Source: Jaapia argillacea MUCL 33604 (lineage: Eukaryota; Basidiomycota; Agaricomycetes; Jaapiales; Jaapiaceae). Taken from it: a DNA stretch of 64,000 nt. Below the pieces are notes generated by a model. That model saw only the letters and a program-made list of their open reading frames with translations. It made no database searches and was not told the DNA's origin. Positions 37,303 through 49,045 of the stretch are shown piece after piece (position 1 is the first letter of the stretch; the number at the start of each line of letters is the position of its first letter). The stretch spans positions 514,121-578,120 of the forward strand of contig KL197729.1 of assembly GCA_000697665.1 (NCBI GenBank), in the 5' to 3' direction. Both the position numbers and the translations under genes were made by a program.

Positions 37303-38773
37303 ACCCAATGTATCCTCGCACTATTTGTTAACCGTGTTGACTCTTTTCTCAGAAATACCAGTCGTCGAAAACTTCCCCGAATCACTTAATTCGACTCTTC
37401 AGCGCTCATCATACCCTCTCCTAGTGTTACCGGATTGTGTCTCGCATCGATGAAGGGACTGCGATGCAATTTCTTTCTCTATCTGTCGCTTCTCAAGGAA
37501 GCCTGCGAGACTGTCTCTACGCAAACACTACAGTCCTCGATTACCCCTTGCCAGCCCACACGATCCTCGACCTCGATCACTCTACACTCTCAAGGGAATT
37601 TGCTTCTTCGGTGAGTCATATTGACCCCGTCTCTCAAGGGTAGCAACGGAATCCATTGGCACGACAACCCTAACCCAAATATGTGCGTGGTCCTTCGTCT
37701 TTCCTCTCATTTTGGGTCGCCTTGGTTTCAACGGGCAACGCGTCAAAGAAAAGCACATTGCTGTCTTTGTTCTAATTGGGGATGATCCACGTTCAACCTG
37801 TTATATCTGGGTCACTCTAACTCCGAGGGAACCTTATGGAATCGATTACGTTTGAGGTCCCGGCGCGGACTGGAGGTTGTTCAGTGTTCATTATTTCGTT
37901 GCCCATCATGTTGAAGATATGTACGACAGGGGATCTCGTGCAATGTCGAACCCCGTTGTTTGGTATGTGTTCCTTCCTTGGAAAATGTACTGACGGGCAA
38001 TGATGTCCAGGTCTTATCTTAGTGTGGGAGAGTCTTCTTTCTTTGTATTAATGACGCCTTTACATCATTGAACGTTATATTGAACAGTGACACAACTCTA
38101 TATGCCTCCGATGGCAACGCTGATAATCAATCCAGGTCAACCAGACGACCCCTTTCCCACCTCCCATTGACCAACTCCTCACAGAATCCACCTCATTGTT
38201 GTGCTATCCGTATCGTCCGTTCCATCCATCGCATACCCCGACATCCCCTTTGCTCAACCTCTATGATCGTTCCATTCGAATTTCATGATGGGATTTCTGG
38301 AAAACCAGATATGCACAGCCAGTGTAGTCGAATGGGAAGCGCCTGCTTCCTCCTCAGCCTCATTGAGGTCTTTTAACAGCCAAAACTCCTGTCCTTGCGC
38401 ATACTCTGGCCATGCACACCTTTTTACCCTCACTGCCAATTTCCCTCCCGTCCCATCGACCACTCCCCGTCATCATCGACCTTCCCACGACCAAATCAAC
38501 TTCCCCTCGCCGAGCATGACGCCCAAACTGGATCGCACAGCCGTACCAACTCACGAACCGATTCTCTCCCGGTTCATGAGGTCCCCTGGGACTCCATCAG
38601 ACCGAAGTCCTCCTCCGTTCAAGTCATGCCATGTGGCCTTGCACTGAAAGCCGTTTTGGCGGAGCTGGATTCGGCATAGTCGTGTTGCCCTGATATTGTT
38701 CCTGCAGACCCTCCAAAGCTCCAACCCGTCTCTTCGTTTGATAGCCTTTCCATCTGGCGCCTACTCAACGAAT
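37303..38773 (+). other. Conserved spacer of unit C
   Basis: Homologous to the spacers of units A and B, with deletions. A short shared coding-like piece, LLLKEACETVSTQ near 37495, survives. Frames are broken elsewhere. Confidence 0.45.
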
Positions 38774-40885
38774 ATGGATCGCCATCAATTCAGCGAGAAG
38801 AGCGACCAAGCTAGAGGAGTACAAGAGTATCAGTACGCGGATCTTTCATTTTCCTCATTCCTCATCGTGAAAGCTTAAGCGGCCGCCCACAGTTGCATCA
38901 CATTGCGCTTGACGAACAGCACTCCTCCGCCATGTCAAGGTGGCGATGGATTCCTCGAGCAATTGCAACGCGAAGCCGACCGAGTTCAAGATCTTGACTT
39001 CTTCCTGTGGACGCAGCCTGTGGCGGATGTGGGTTTGTCGTCCCACCTTTCTGGAGAAGGCTGGCCAGAGGTCGAGAACATATTCCCCGATTTGTCTCTG
39101 TCGATGGATAGTGGAGTGGCAAGCGAGCGACTTCTAATACCCGAGCTTCAACAAAACACTTACGCCAACGCCACCGCTCCCAATAACCCCCTTGTGACCC
39201 TGGCTCCCTCCCCATCCATTCCCACCTATATTTCCCAATCATCTCAGCATTTGGGAGACCAGCTGGCCAACAGATACCCGTTGCCTTCAAGTCCGTTCTC
39301 CGACAAGGGTTCTATTGGGCACAGCTTCGCGCGTTACCACAACACCACAACACCCTCTACTCGGCGTATGGTGGCGCCGTATTCGAGTCCGACGTTGTTC
39401 GCTCCGCCTGTCATTGCCGACGTCAGATCGCAGAGGTATCACCACAATCTAATCACCCCATCACCCCACCAAGAGACGAATGTCAATATGGACGATTATT
39501 CGATCCCGCCCTCGTATCCACCGTTCGCCTATCTTCACGACCCTTCACTTGATCATCGCGGGGGAGGAAACAGACGCGCCCAGCGTACCGACCTCAGGAG
39601 ACTTACAACTTCGACGAGTCTTTCTGCTGGGACGGACGCAGAAAACTATCGGCTCACTGGCAACCTCCCTGAAAGTACGCTTCTCCTCAGTTCCATTCGC
39701 TATCCTCTTGACTGACCTATTTCAACTAGATAAAGAGACCCCCTTGGACGGGAGAACCTACCGGCCAGACTACTTCACAGACCCACACTATCCCAACAGC
39801 GGCTTGTGCCAACCGAGTTCCCAAGGGGTTTGGAGTGATTCGACAAGTTTCTCCTCACCACAGCTCGAATTTCCAGTAGAGCGAGCCCCGGTTACTCGTC
39901 GTCTCTCGGCATCAGATGTCAAGCAGATATGTTGCGGTAGTAGCGGCTTTCTACCCACACAGATGGATGAAGGCTCCGGCAGCAACGACGTTCAGCATCA
40001 CACACTTCGTCCTGTTCGCTCCTTGGAAGGTGTTTCCACCCGTTCGACATCAAACGGCACCCGATATCCCTTCCCAAATGAGTCTTCTCCCGTACCGCTT
40101 CCCGCATTCAGCCCTTTCAGCAACGCTGAGGCTCCAAGATCCGTCGAAGCCAACAAAGTTCTGAGACCCCTCGATTCCATCTGGACGGACTACCGTGATA
40201 GAGGCCTCTTCCCTCCTCCTGCATCGCCGGTGTACACGGCGGATACACCCAGTGATTGTTCTTATGGGACTGCTTTAAGTCCGATGCCGGGAACCCCAGG
40301 CTCCGTTTTTGATGTGGACGAGTACCCCGCAGCGTCTCCGTCTCATCAATTTTGCGGACAAATGATTCAAGAAGGCGAAGGTGGTTATCATGAAGGGCTT
40401 ATCGACTTTGACCAGGAGAAGCGAGAGCCAGGATCTGGTCGGGAAATGACCACCATGCAGGGTGAGGGCCGAAACCGAAAGAGGTCTCGATCACCTCAAG
40501 CCGCCTCCTCTGTGGCGTCCGACGCTGTTCGCGGTGCAGCAATCAAGAAGAGGAGATGCGTTCCAAAGTGGACCTGCGAGCTTTGTCCAGGGACATTCAC
40601 GAGGAAGGCCAATTTGGAGTGTGAGTACGCCGTCTGACACACTCACTATCAAGTGATTCAATCCAATTTCCTTCAGGCCATATGCGTTCTCATAGAGGGG
40701 AGAAGCCCTTTTCCTGTACCGCCCCAGACTGCCAAAAAAGCTTTGGGCAACGTCAAGATCTCAAGCGACACTTCAAATCAGTTCATCTTGGGCTAAAGGT
40801 ATGGGCAATTTATCATATATGAGGCTCTGCCGTTCACTCAAGAGACTTTCTGCTACGACAGAAAAATCAGGCAACGCGTTCTTGA
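38774..40885 (+). CDS. Two-finger C2H2 zinc-finger protein, unit C
   Basis: Five exons (38774-38832, 38893-39674, 39730-40620, 40677-40798, 40862-40885) sum to 1878 nt, or 625 residues. The start is MDRHQFSEKS. The low-complexity body contains the family blocks TPLDGRTYRPDYF and TADTPSDCSYGTALSPMPGT, plus a basic GRNRKRSRSPQAASS. Finger 1 is CELCPGTFTRKANLECHMRSH, split by the phase-1 intron; finger 2 follows GEKPFS and is CTAPDCQKSFGQRQDLKRHFKSVH. The last exon encodes KNQATRS. The 55-nt second intron shifts frame, so it must be spliced for a full product, which supports a functional gene. Confidence 0.85.
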
Positions 40886-41297
40886 CCGCCACTCCAGTTA
40901 CTATCGGCCGTCAGATTTCAGACTCGACGACATAGTTTTATTCTGTCATTTAATCAGGCGGCTTGAAACAAGCATTCCTTTCCTTCCTCGCCCCCTTCGA
41001 GCGTCGTCCCACTTGTTTTCCCACCCCGCATCCATTACTTATTACCATCCTCTAAGGATACATAACTTTTCGCCGACACCTCATAATTTTTTCCCCCCCT
41101 ACCTATGCTTACGTAAACTAACGACTTGTAACGTGCCCCGGCTATGCAACTATTAACTCCTCACCTTGCAATGGTATAATGGCCTGCGCTTTCATTGACC
41201 ACGACGGGGCGTGTCAAGGTTTCATCCCGACGGTCATGGGTCACTGAGCTTGTGGCACCTTGAACTCTATCAAGAAGAGTACTTAACATTGCGCGAT
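40886..41297 (+). other. Unit-C 3' flank and CHAT-gene leader
   Basis: Pyrimidine-rich DNA with a run of T and C near 41085. It is weakly similar to the flank downstream of unit B. It probably holds the terminator of the C2H2 gene and the promoter of the TPR-CHAT gene. No element can be pinned down. Confidence 0.4.
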
Positions 41298-44200
41298 ATG
41301 CAGCCTGATGACGTTGACCAGTCGACGATACACCGAGTAGAGTTGGATAGGACTCCGGTTGCACACTCGTCGACCTGGCGAGGACCACGTTGGTTGGGCC
41401 AAGTTCTTGTTTGTGCTGTGGGGAGTGTGAGGTTTTACGGTGTGTCTGCCTCAACCGTAATTTCATCATTTGTACTTACCTATCTCTCTCAAGTCGTCGG
41501 GGCGACCTTCTGGGTCACCTATTGTCGGACAGATAACGTTGAACATCTCCATCGATGTATTTCCAGTTGGCAAAGAGCTCATCAACTCGCCATGACGAGT
41601 CACTTGGGCCGTAGTCTAGTGACAACCCCCCTCGCACGAGCGCTCCAGTGTCGATACGAGATCAGTGGTGTCACCGCCGATCTGGACAAAGCTATCCAGC
41701 TTTATGAAGATAGCGTTTCCTCGACCCCGATCGGAAGTCCATCCCGCGTACGACACCTCAATTGCCTTGGATCTTCCCTCCTTCTCCGCGCGCAGAATCA
41801 AGAGCAGGCTGATGATGCGGCTCTGGCCGCAAAATTGCATGAAGAGGCACTTGGGATTTCCAGAGATCGACAATTCCCCTTTCTTTCCATCATTCACCGA
41901 CTCTTGCCCTTGTCTACCCGCAAGTTCGTTCTTTCATGGATGAACCGTGACCTGCTTTCCTCCTTTCGGGGACTTGCCATGGCTTTGACAGAACACTCGA
42001 GGATGGTGGAAGATCGAGTTGAGATGCAGAAAGCCATCTCTTACCACGAGCAAGTGCTGCACTTGGGCTCATCGGACCACCCCGACCACTTCGATCACCT
42101 CGTAGGGCTCGCATCCGCACTCCATACCTCGTTTCTCACCTTTGAGGACCCAGAGGATCTCCGTCGATCCCTCGATGCTTTCCGCCTTACACTTGAGTTG
42201 TCACCACCAGGACATCCCGACAGATTCGCAGCGACGAGCAATGTAGGGAGAGTGTGCAGAGAGTACTTCGCCTATTCTGGCGCCGTTTCTGACCTCGATG
42301 AGAGCATCAGCCTCTTAACCGAAGCTGTCAGTCTTCAACCAGAGAACTACGACCCCCACCTTGGTCTCGCGGACTCGATTTTACGACGCCACAAGGAATT
42401 GGGATCGGAGGAGGATGTGGAACACGCCATTCGATTATACGGGGATGCTCTGCTTCGGTGCCGACAAGGTGGGCAAGAGTATTACGAAGTACTCCATCAC
42501 CTTGCTATGGCATATGCTTCCCAACATCTGTTGAGAGGCGATATTGAGGTCCTCGAAAAGGCTATACAACTGTCGCGAACTGTGATAGTCGGTGGTGCTC
42601 AGGGGGACCGATGCTCTGCGATGTTGAATTTGGCAAATTCCCTCATGGCCCGCTTTCAATTTCGGAATTACATCGAGGATCTCGACGAATCGATCGAGAC
42701 ATACGAGCAAGCACTGCAGCTTTGCAAGGCGGGGAGTAGACAGTGGGCTCTCGCTGCTGTTCCCCTTGCCGCTGCCTTCCTATCTCGTTACGGCGTAATC
42801 TATCGAAACTCTGATCTAAAGAATGCGTACCAACTGGCGAGCGCTGCCTTTGAACTCCCCGCGAGATACACCGATCGACCTGCAGTCGCAGCTGTCTTCG
42901 CAGACGTCTTATTCCTTCGGTATCATCGGTTTCGTGAAGCCGCAGATCTCGACAAGGCTATTCAAGTTTTGTCCGAGACACTTGATGCAACCCCAGCCAA
43001 ATACTCTGGTCGGCCCCGCCTCATGGAACTACTCGCAGGCAATATGTCTGTACGCTATTCCAATTCACGAGAGATATCCGACCTTTCGGCGACAATCCAG
43101 TTGTACCGTGATGCTTTAGAGTCGTCGATCCCACGCCGAGGTCTCGCTCAGACCATCAGAAACCTCGCCGATTCGTTGCTCTCTCGTTACGAGCTCACTA
43201 ATGACGAGCACGACCTACGAGCTGCTTTGGAACTTTACCCTCGAGCCATTGGAGACCCCCACTCCGTCCATGCTCAACGCCTGGCAGCTACTATGGCTTG
43301 GGTCGAAGCAACTCGGAAATACGACCCGGGGGCTCTATCGTCTGTTTATAGCACTGCTGTAGCTTCACTCGTCTTTGCAACATTTGATCGTCCACGCATG
43401 GACCTCAAAGGGATTTTTTGGAGTCAATTAGCTCATGATGCAGCCGCTCACGCCCTAACAGTCTCGGACCCCAACAAGGCCGTTGAGTTGCTGGAGCAGG
43501 GTCGAGCAATAATGTGGTCACTAATGTACAAGATTCCCCCGTCTACCCCTCATGTCGCCGACCCAAAAAAGCAGTTCAGCCCGCAATCCTTCAAACCTGA
43601 AGATCTTGGACGCCATCGCGGCGACCATGTCGAGGAAACCTTTTTGAGGCCTTTCGCTGATCTTGTTGTCGTGTCCAAACGTGGCCCAGTCGTTATACTA
43701 TTGGCTAGCCAGAATCATGGGTGTGGCGCAATCTTGATCCGCTCCCCCGAGCATGATGCGGAGCACATTCGTCTGCCAAATGTCACGACTGGTTCAGTGA
43801 TACAGATGTCAACCCAGTTCCAACGCATTGCCGAGATAGGTTCGAGGGATGCTAATTATATCCCCAACGAGGAGGAGCTCGAGACCATCGGGTTGGAAAG
43901 AAAGATGGCCTACAAGACCATCAGAGTTCAAGCTTCTCAAGACGAGCTCGAGGTCGTTCTCAGCCGTATCTGGGATGATATTGCGTGTCCCATTATCAAG
44001 GCATTGGGAGTGCAGGTATGTGGCCATCGCAAATCGAAGCGCACTTCAACTCATCAATCTATCCACAGAAGGCAGACGGACGTCTGCGACCTCGCCTTTG
44101 GTGGTGCCCTACGGGATATTTTGAAAGTTTGCCAATCCATGCCGCTGGCATCCGTTTCCGTCGAGCTGACTCTGAATCGCTGGACGATTATGTTGTGTCA

Positions 44201-44949
44201 TCATACATCCCAACGCTTGGCACTCTCTCCCGAGCACGAGCTGCCTTCGATGACACCGACTTGAGGCCTCTACTCCATATGAAAGCTCTCGCGCTCGCTC
44301 AGCCAACCACCCCTGGACTCCCGTCGTTGCCCAACGCCGCCGGGGAACTGGACCTTCTGCAGAAAGTCCTCCCTGATAAGATGTTGCTTAGACTCCACGA
44401 AGGCGCTTCCGACGACCTGTCGAGCACAAACACCCATGTTCTCGTCTCTCAAGTTCTGCAAAAGTTGCCAGAGGCGTCAATATTACATTGCGCATGCCAC
44501 GGTGATTCGCCTGACTTTATGAATCCTAGAGGACATGGGTTTTTCTTGGAGGACGGAAAGTTGACGGCCGAGCAACTGATGAACCTCCACCTCCCATATG
44601 CGGTTTTTGCCTTCCTTAGTGCTTGCCACACGGCAGAGGGTGACACGGTCATGTCTGTCAATCCTGGAACCCTTCTACTATCGGCTGGGTTTAAGACGGT
44701 CATTGGGACTATGTGGTTAGTCGTCATTCCCTTTCTTTCAGTCTTTAGTGGATCTGAACGCAACTTTCTAGGCCCATGAATGACCGAGATGGTCCAATTG
44801 TTGCAAATACCGTCTATGGCCAACTCTTGAAATCGGATGCGTTCGATCCGGATATCATTGCTTATGCTCTGCATGAAGCTGTGCGATCCTTGAGGGATCG
44901 TAGTGTACCGCCTAGTCGCTGGGCTCCTTATATTCACCTGGGTATCTGA
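41298..44949 (+). CDS. TPR-repeat protein with C-terminal CHAT protease-like domain
   Basis: Three exons (41298-44015, 44069-44715, 44772-44949) give about 1180 residues. Tandem TPR-like helices fill the first 750 or so, with repeated motifs such as DLDKAIQLYEDSV, DLDESISLLTEAV and DLDESIETYEQAL. The CHAT domain follows. It has the His of a HCACHG motif and the Cys of an FLSACHTAEGD motif, the two catalytic positions of this caspase-like fold, and the usual GFKTVIGTMW ending. The start is uncertain: the frame is open upstream of the chosen ATG, and a further intron may lie near 41430-41490. Basidiomycetes carry many such genes. Their roles are mostly unknown; some bacterial relatives are proteases in defence. 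Part of this gene is copied at 62.9 kb and 63.7-64.0 kb. Confidence 0.85.
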
Positions 44950-45228
44950 TTGTGTATTCTTCATGTCCGTTTTGGCGAAGACGCTCTCATACTTGGACTG
45001 GCGAATCTGACCCATCTCCTCACCACTGGATTGACTATTTATCCACACCCGAGCTCTTGTATATTTTGTAGTACTCCTATGGTAACGCCGTCATATGCAG
45101 TAGATCTCACAGGCAAAATGGCAACAAGTCAGGTCCGCGGTGAAATCCAAACTGTTGGTTGATTAACTGTCCGTAATGTACACTACGATTCGGTTCCCCA
45201 GAGGCACATGAAATTGAGGATGCAACGC

Positions 45229-46634
45229 TCAGACTCCGAGATCCTTCAACACCCTTTCTGTCGTATCCCATAACTCTTTGGCCAGCTCATCGCTCTGCGC
45301 AAGCCGACTTGGCTTCGAAATCTTACCCACAGGCATCAAGTATGCGCCCTTGAACTCCGTTGACTTTGATCGGACTACAGGGGAAACCGCAGCAAACACG
45401 GAGTTATATGCTCCTTCGGAGGGAGGTGTACAAACGAGCCGAGGAAACCAGCCCATATGGTAACGTTTCCACAAGTTAATCTGGGTTTCTAGACAGAAGT
45501 CGGTTGAGCATGGAGAGGAAGCAGAAAGGAGTGAGTAGACGGACCACTTCCGACGAATCCTGGACTAACGGATGTTACGATGATGGATGCACCTTCTGCA
45601 TCCATATGTTTCTGTAATTCTCTTGTGAAGAGAATGTTGGCAAGCTTCGAGTATGCTGGGAGTGTCAACGTCGATTTGGCGGTTGTTCTCCAGCTGGTGA
45701 AGAGAGTCGTAGGTATTCACCGTCTCGAAACACCCGAGGGAAGAAAGTATCTTCGAAGTCTTTGTTCATGTCGTCGAGCGTCAAAAAGTGGATATCGCCT
45801 CTGATCATGACATGCCCGGCTGAAGTCAACTAAAGGGGCATGTTGTCGTCAGCATTGGAGGCTAAATCATCGTTAGAACAGCAAATATAGGGACGTACGT
45901 TCACAATCCTGATATCTGCTCCGAGTTGACTGGCGGTTTGGATAAGGAGTGGAAGGAGTGTTTGAGTGAAGACAAATGGGCCGATATGGCTGTGTCTCAA
46001 CATATTACTACATCCATCTTGGAGAGGATCCGCTCAGCTCACTTGACCATCATAGTTTCTGTAATACCTGACCGAGGACGATATGAAAAGAGAGGGATGA
46101 TGAGACCCAGAATCAGAACGTACCATCTTGAGACTTGGCAAGAGGTGGGAGCCATCTACAAGTAATGGACAATGAATGGGGCGGAAAGGAATTGATAGGG
46201 AGAGAACTAACCTAGCAGCATTGTTCACTGAGGAAACATATAGTCGACACTCAAGTGACACGTTCTAAGTCGAGGAGACTCACCGAGAACATCCAATCTA
46301 CTCTCCCTCTTCATGAAATCTTCCGCACTCTGCTTCGCAACCCTCGGATCACTCAAGTCTAACTTCAGCCATAAAATCTCGCCATTCCCAGGGCCCAGCC
46401 CTTCAGTCTGAAGACGAGATATAGCCGCTGTCGCCCTGCCTTCGTTGCGAGCTGCGAGATAGACTTTGGCTCCATGACGTGCGAGATGCTGGACGGTGGC
46501 AAAGCCGATCCCGGCACTGAGAAGTGTGGATGAGATTGCGGACCAATAGCAGTAGAAATGTTGTGAACGTACTTGCCACCCGTCACTATGATGACCTTGC
46601 CTTTGAGGTCGGGAAGATCCTTCAATGTTGCCAT
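45229..46634 (-). CDS. Short-chain dehydrogenase/reductase (SDR)
   Basis: About eight exons assemble into a protein of roughly 310 residues. Exon 1 (46573-46634) and exon 2 join to give the NAD(P)-binding motif TGGNAGIG. LDVLVNNAA follows, with its NNAA split over small exons, then the active-site Ser region LTSAGH. The usual Tyr-x-x-x-Lys is altered: the Lys is in PAYSKLANILF, with Tyr two residues before it and Pro at the normal Tyr position. The last exon carries SPVVRSKSTEFKGAYLMPVG, typical of fungal SDRs that resemble WW-domain oxidoreductase or retinol dehydrogenases. The substrate is unknown. It lies next to and co-directional with the P450, a pairing common in fungal secondary or xenobiotic metabolism. 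Confidence 0.82.
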
Positions 46635-47160
46635 CTGGTTAATGAGAGAGTATGTGTCGATTGGGGGTTGCGTCAGCTAATGCCGGGTTACATACTTAAA
46701 TCCGCAACCAGTGCATATTGGCTCCGGGGATACTTCTGCAGAAGGGTAGTAGCTTGCAGAGATTCAAACAGAAGGTACAGAAGAGGATGGCACACAACTT
46801 ACGGCTACGAACGAGTCGTGCAAAACAATGACGCAAACGAAGAGGCGCGACAATGTTTCTATTACTGCTCAGCTATAACATCTCGAGCACAAACAACGTG
46901 TCGAGTTTGCAGTCGTATTTCGGGCTGATATGGCAGGTCTAGAGGAAATTCGTGGTCGCGTAATGGAGACCATCTCGCAGCAGTTGATCGCATTCATATT
47001 GGGTTCTGGGACGCTGACCATCTCTCCCTTGAAACCGACTCGGAGCATGGAATAAGCTGGGGATTAAGGAGAACAAAATTCCTCATGTATAGTACTGCAC
47101 ATCAAACAAACCAGTCCGAAGAAAATGGAAAATAATCTGAGAGCAAGTCCCAATCGATAT
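46635..47160. other. Short intergenic region, SDR to P450
   Basis: About 525 bp lie between the SDR start and the P450 stop. It should contain the SDR promoter and P450 3' end. No gene is seen. Confidence 0.5.
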
Positions 47161-49045
47161 CTACTCAACGACCCGCTTGAACTCCAAATAGCAAGGATCG
47201 CCCACTGGTCTCGCCTGCGATATTAAACCAAGCATCAACAACGAAACTCAAGATAGACGAGCAACATGAATACCCACCTGTTGGATATCGTTCCTATCAG
47301 GCTTGGGGAACGGGTTAGGGAACTTGCCCTGCCCATCCACAAGCTCATACTCATACCCAACCAAAAACATCGCCACAATCATCTTAATCTCCAACTTGGC
47401 AACTCTCATACCCGTACAAGGATGCCTTCCAACACCCCACCCAAGATACCTCATCGAACCCTTCTTATCTTCCTCCCTCCCAGCTTCATACCTGCCAGGA
47501 TCGAACTTCTCAGGATCAGGATAGAATTCAGGGTTCATATGAGCGTCGCCGACGTTGTAAGCCATGAAGGAGCCTTTTTCGATAATGTGAGAGCCGACGC
47601 GAAGGTCGCCGTGAATGTTGCGACGGAGGGTTGTACCGTTGGAAAGAATGATACGGATGGTTTCGCGAATGACCATGTCCAAGACGGGAAGGGAGTCTTC
47701 CCAGGCTGGGACGGGGATGGTCGATAGACGTTTATGGAGAGGGTCTGAGGATGTCGGATCGGTATGCTTGTCCATGAGCGAGTTGACTTCTGCGCGAACT
47801 TTAGATTGCCAGTCGGGATTGGCGGCAAGGAAAAGTAGGATCCAGCAAGCTATACGAGAGAAAACGATCGGTCGAAAAGAATAGAGGAAGATGGGGAATC
47901 GGGAGGACATACAGTTCATGCCGGTGTTGACAACACCTGCGAAAGTTACACCCATAACGAACTTCGCAGCGGTCAGGACTCACAGGGAGATGGTAAAGCA
48001 GAGCGGAACGCACTTGAATGATCGTCTCGTTGCTGTCTCCCTCCGCAATTAACATATCAAGCGCATCGCTTCCCAGATCATCGGCCTTTCTCCTGTTTTC
48101 CACATACTGATGCAACATTACGAACATGTCCCTCGTTGCCTGTTCTTTCGCTTTCTTAGCGGGGCTGGGCAACCAGGGCAAGAGGAGAGCGGTAGGTGTA
48201 GCAGACTTCTCAAGGATCCAATAGAGCTTGTGCAACCGTTTGACAGCATCGATGTCGTTGGACAGATCTTGGCATGTGGCCATACGTACGGTCATTTGGA
48301 AGACGAGCTGTGAATGTCACAATTAACGACATAGAGAACAGTGCATAAGGAGAGCGTACGTCGTAAACGTTTTCAAAAGGGTTTATTTTCCCTGAAGTTC
48401 CCCACTCATCCATGCGTCGTTGGATATCATTAAACAAGCTGGGTAACACTGCCGGGGGCGCTGATCAGTATGGGCCTCATACACTAGGCAAGGAAATGCG
48501 CTCGCCAGCTTCAAGCCGTTCCTTGCGGAGCAATGTCGCCAAGCGTTTGTTAAACCACGTCACCGAGGTGTCGTCCACGTCTCGTTCCACTGCGATATCG
48601 TCCAACCTCGGGGCTCCGCCCATGAGGATCTTGTATCCTTCAGTGAAATCCAAATTCTTATCCGTGAAGAAGACTTTGCGCCCTTCATCGCCAGACAAAG
48701 CGACGATTTTGTGCTGGATAAACCAAATGTAGGACGTGAATATTTGAATCGTCGTTGCAACACTGGCATTCCCAAGCCACTCACATTCATGACCCAAAAT
48801 TGGAATATTCCTCTCTTTTTGAAATTCTCCCTCAAAAAATCGCACCTTCTACTGAAGAACGTCCAAGCGTTCAAAATCGAAAACCCGCCAACCTCGTAGA
48901 TGGCCCCCTTCTTGGGGAAGATCATCGGGTATGCATAGTACGCAGCAGCAACAAGGGCACTGCCCAATGCAGCGGTGGCTGGAACCGACCAGGGGCCTTC
49001 AAGAGAGTCGGAGATCGCTGGTGGTATGTAGGACTCGTTCACCAT
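47161..49045 (-). CDS. Cytochrome P450 monooxygenase
   Basis: A multi-exon gene starting MVNESYIPPAI at 49045. A hydrophobic anchor (ATAALGSALVAAAYYAYPMI) suits ER insertion. P450 landmarks follow in order: I-helix FAGVVNTG, K-helix ExxR as RETIR, the PERF-like DPEKFDPGRY, and the haem-binding WGVGRHPCTG with the Cys ligand and His where many families have Arg. The His variant and the overall pattern recall CYP51/CYP7-like clans; the family number cannot be assigned by eye. The final exon (ARPVGDPCYLEFKRVVE) ends at 47161. The enzyme would hydroxylate a lipophilic substrate using O2 and a reductase. Confidence 0.9.

Larger units (their letters stand above)
36330..40885 (+). repeat. Amplified MAPEG + C2H2 unit, copy C
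   Basis: Collinear with unit A and inverted relative to B. The MAPEG part is the most decayed of the three, while the C2H2 gene is intact. Confidence 0.85.

Noticed and set aside
41211-41297. Upstream extension of the TPR-CHAT frame
   Set aside because: The frame is open but has no ATG before 41298, and the residues do not resemble TPR sequence. It may be leader or part of an unseen exon.
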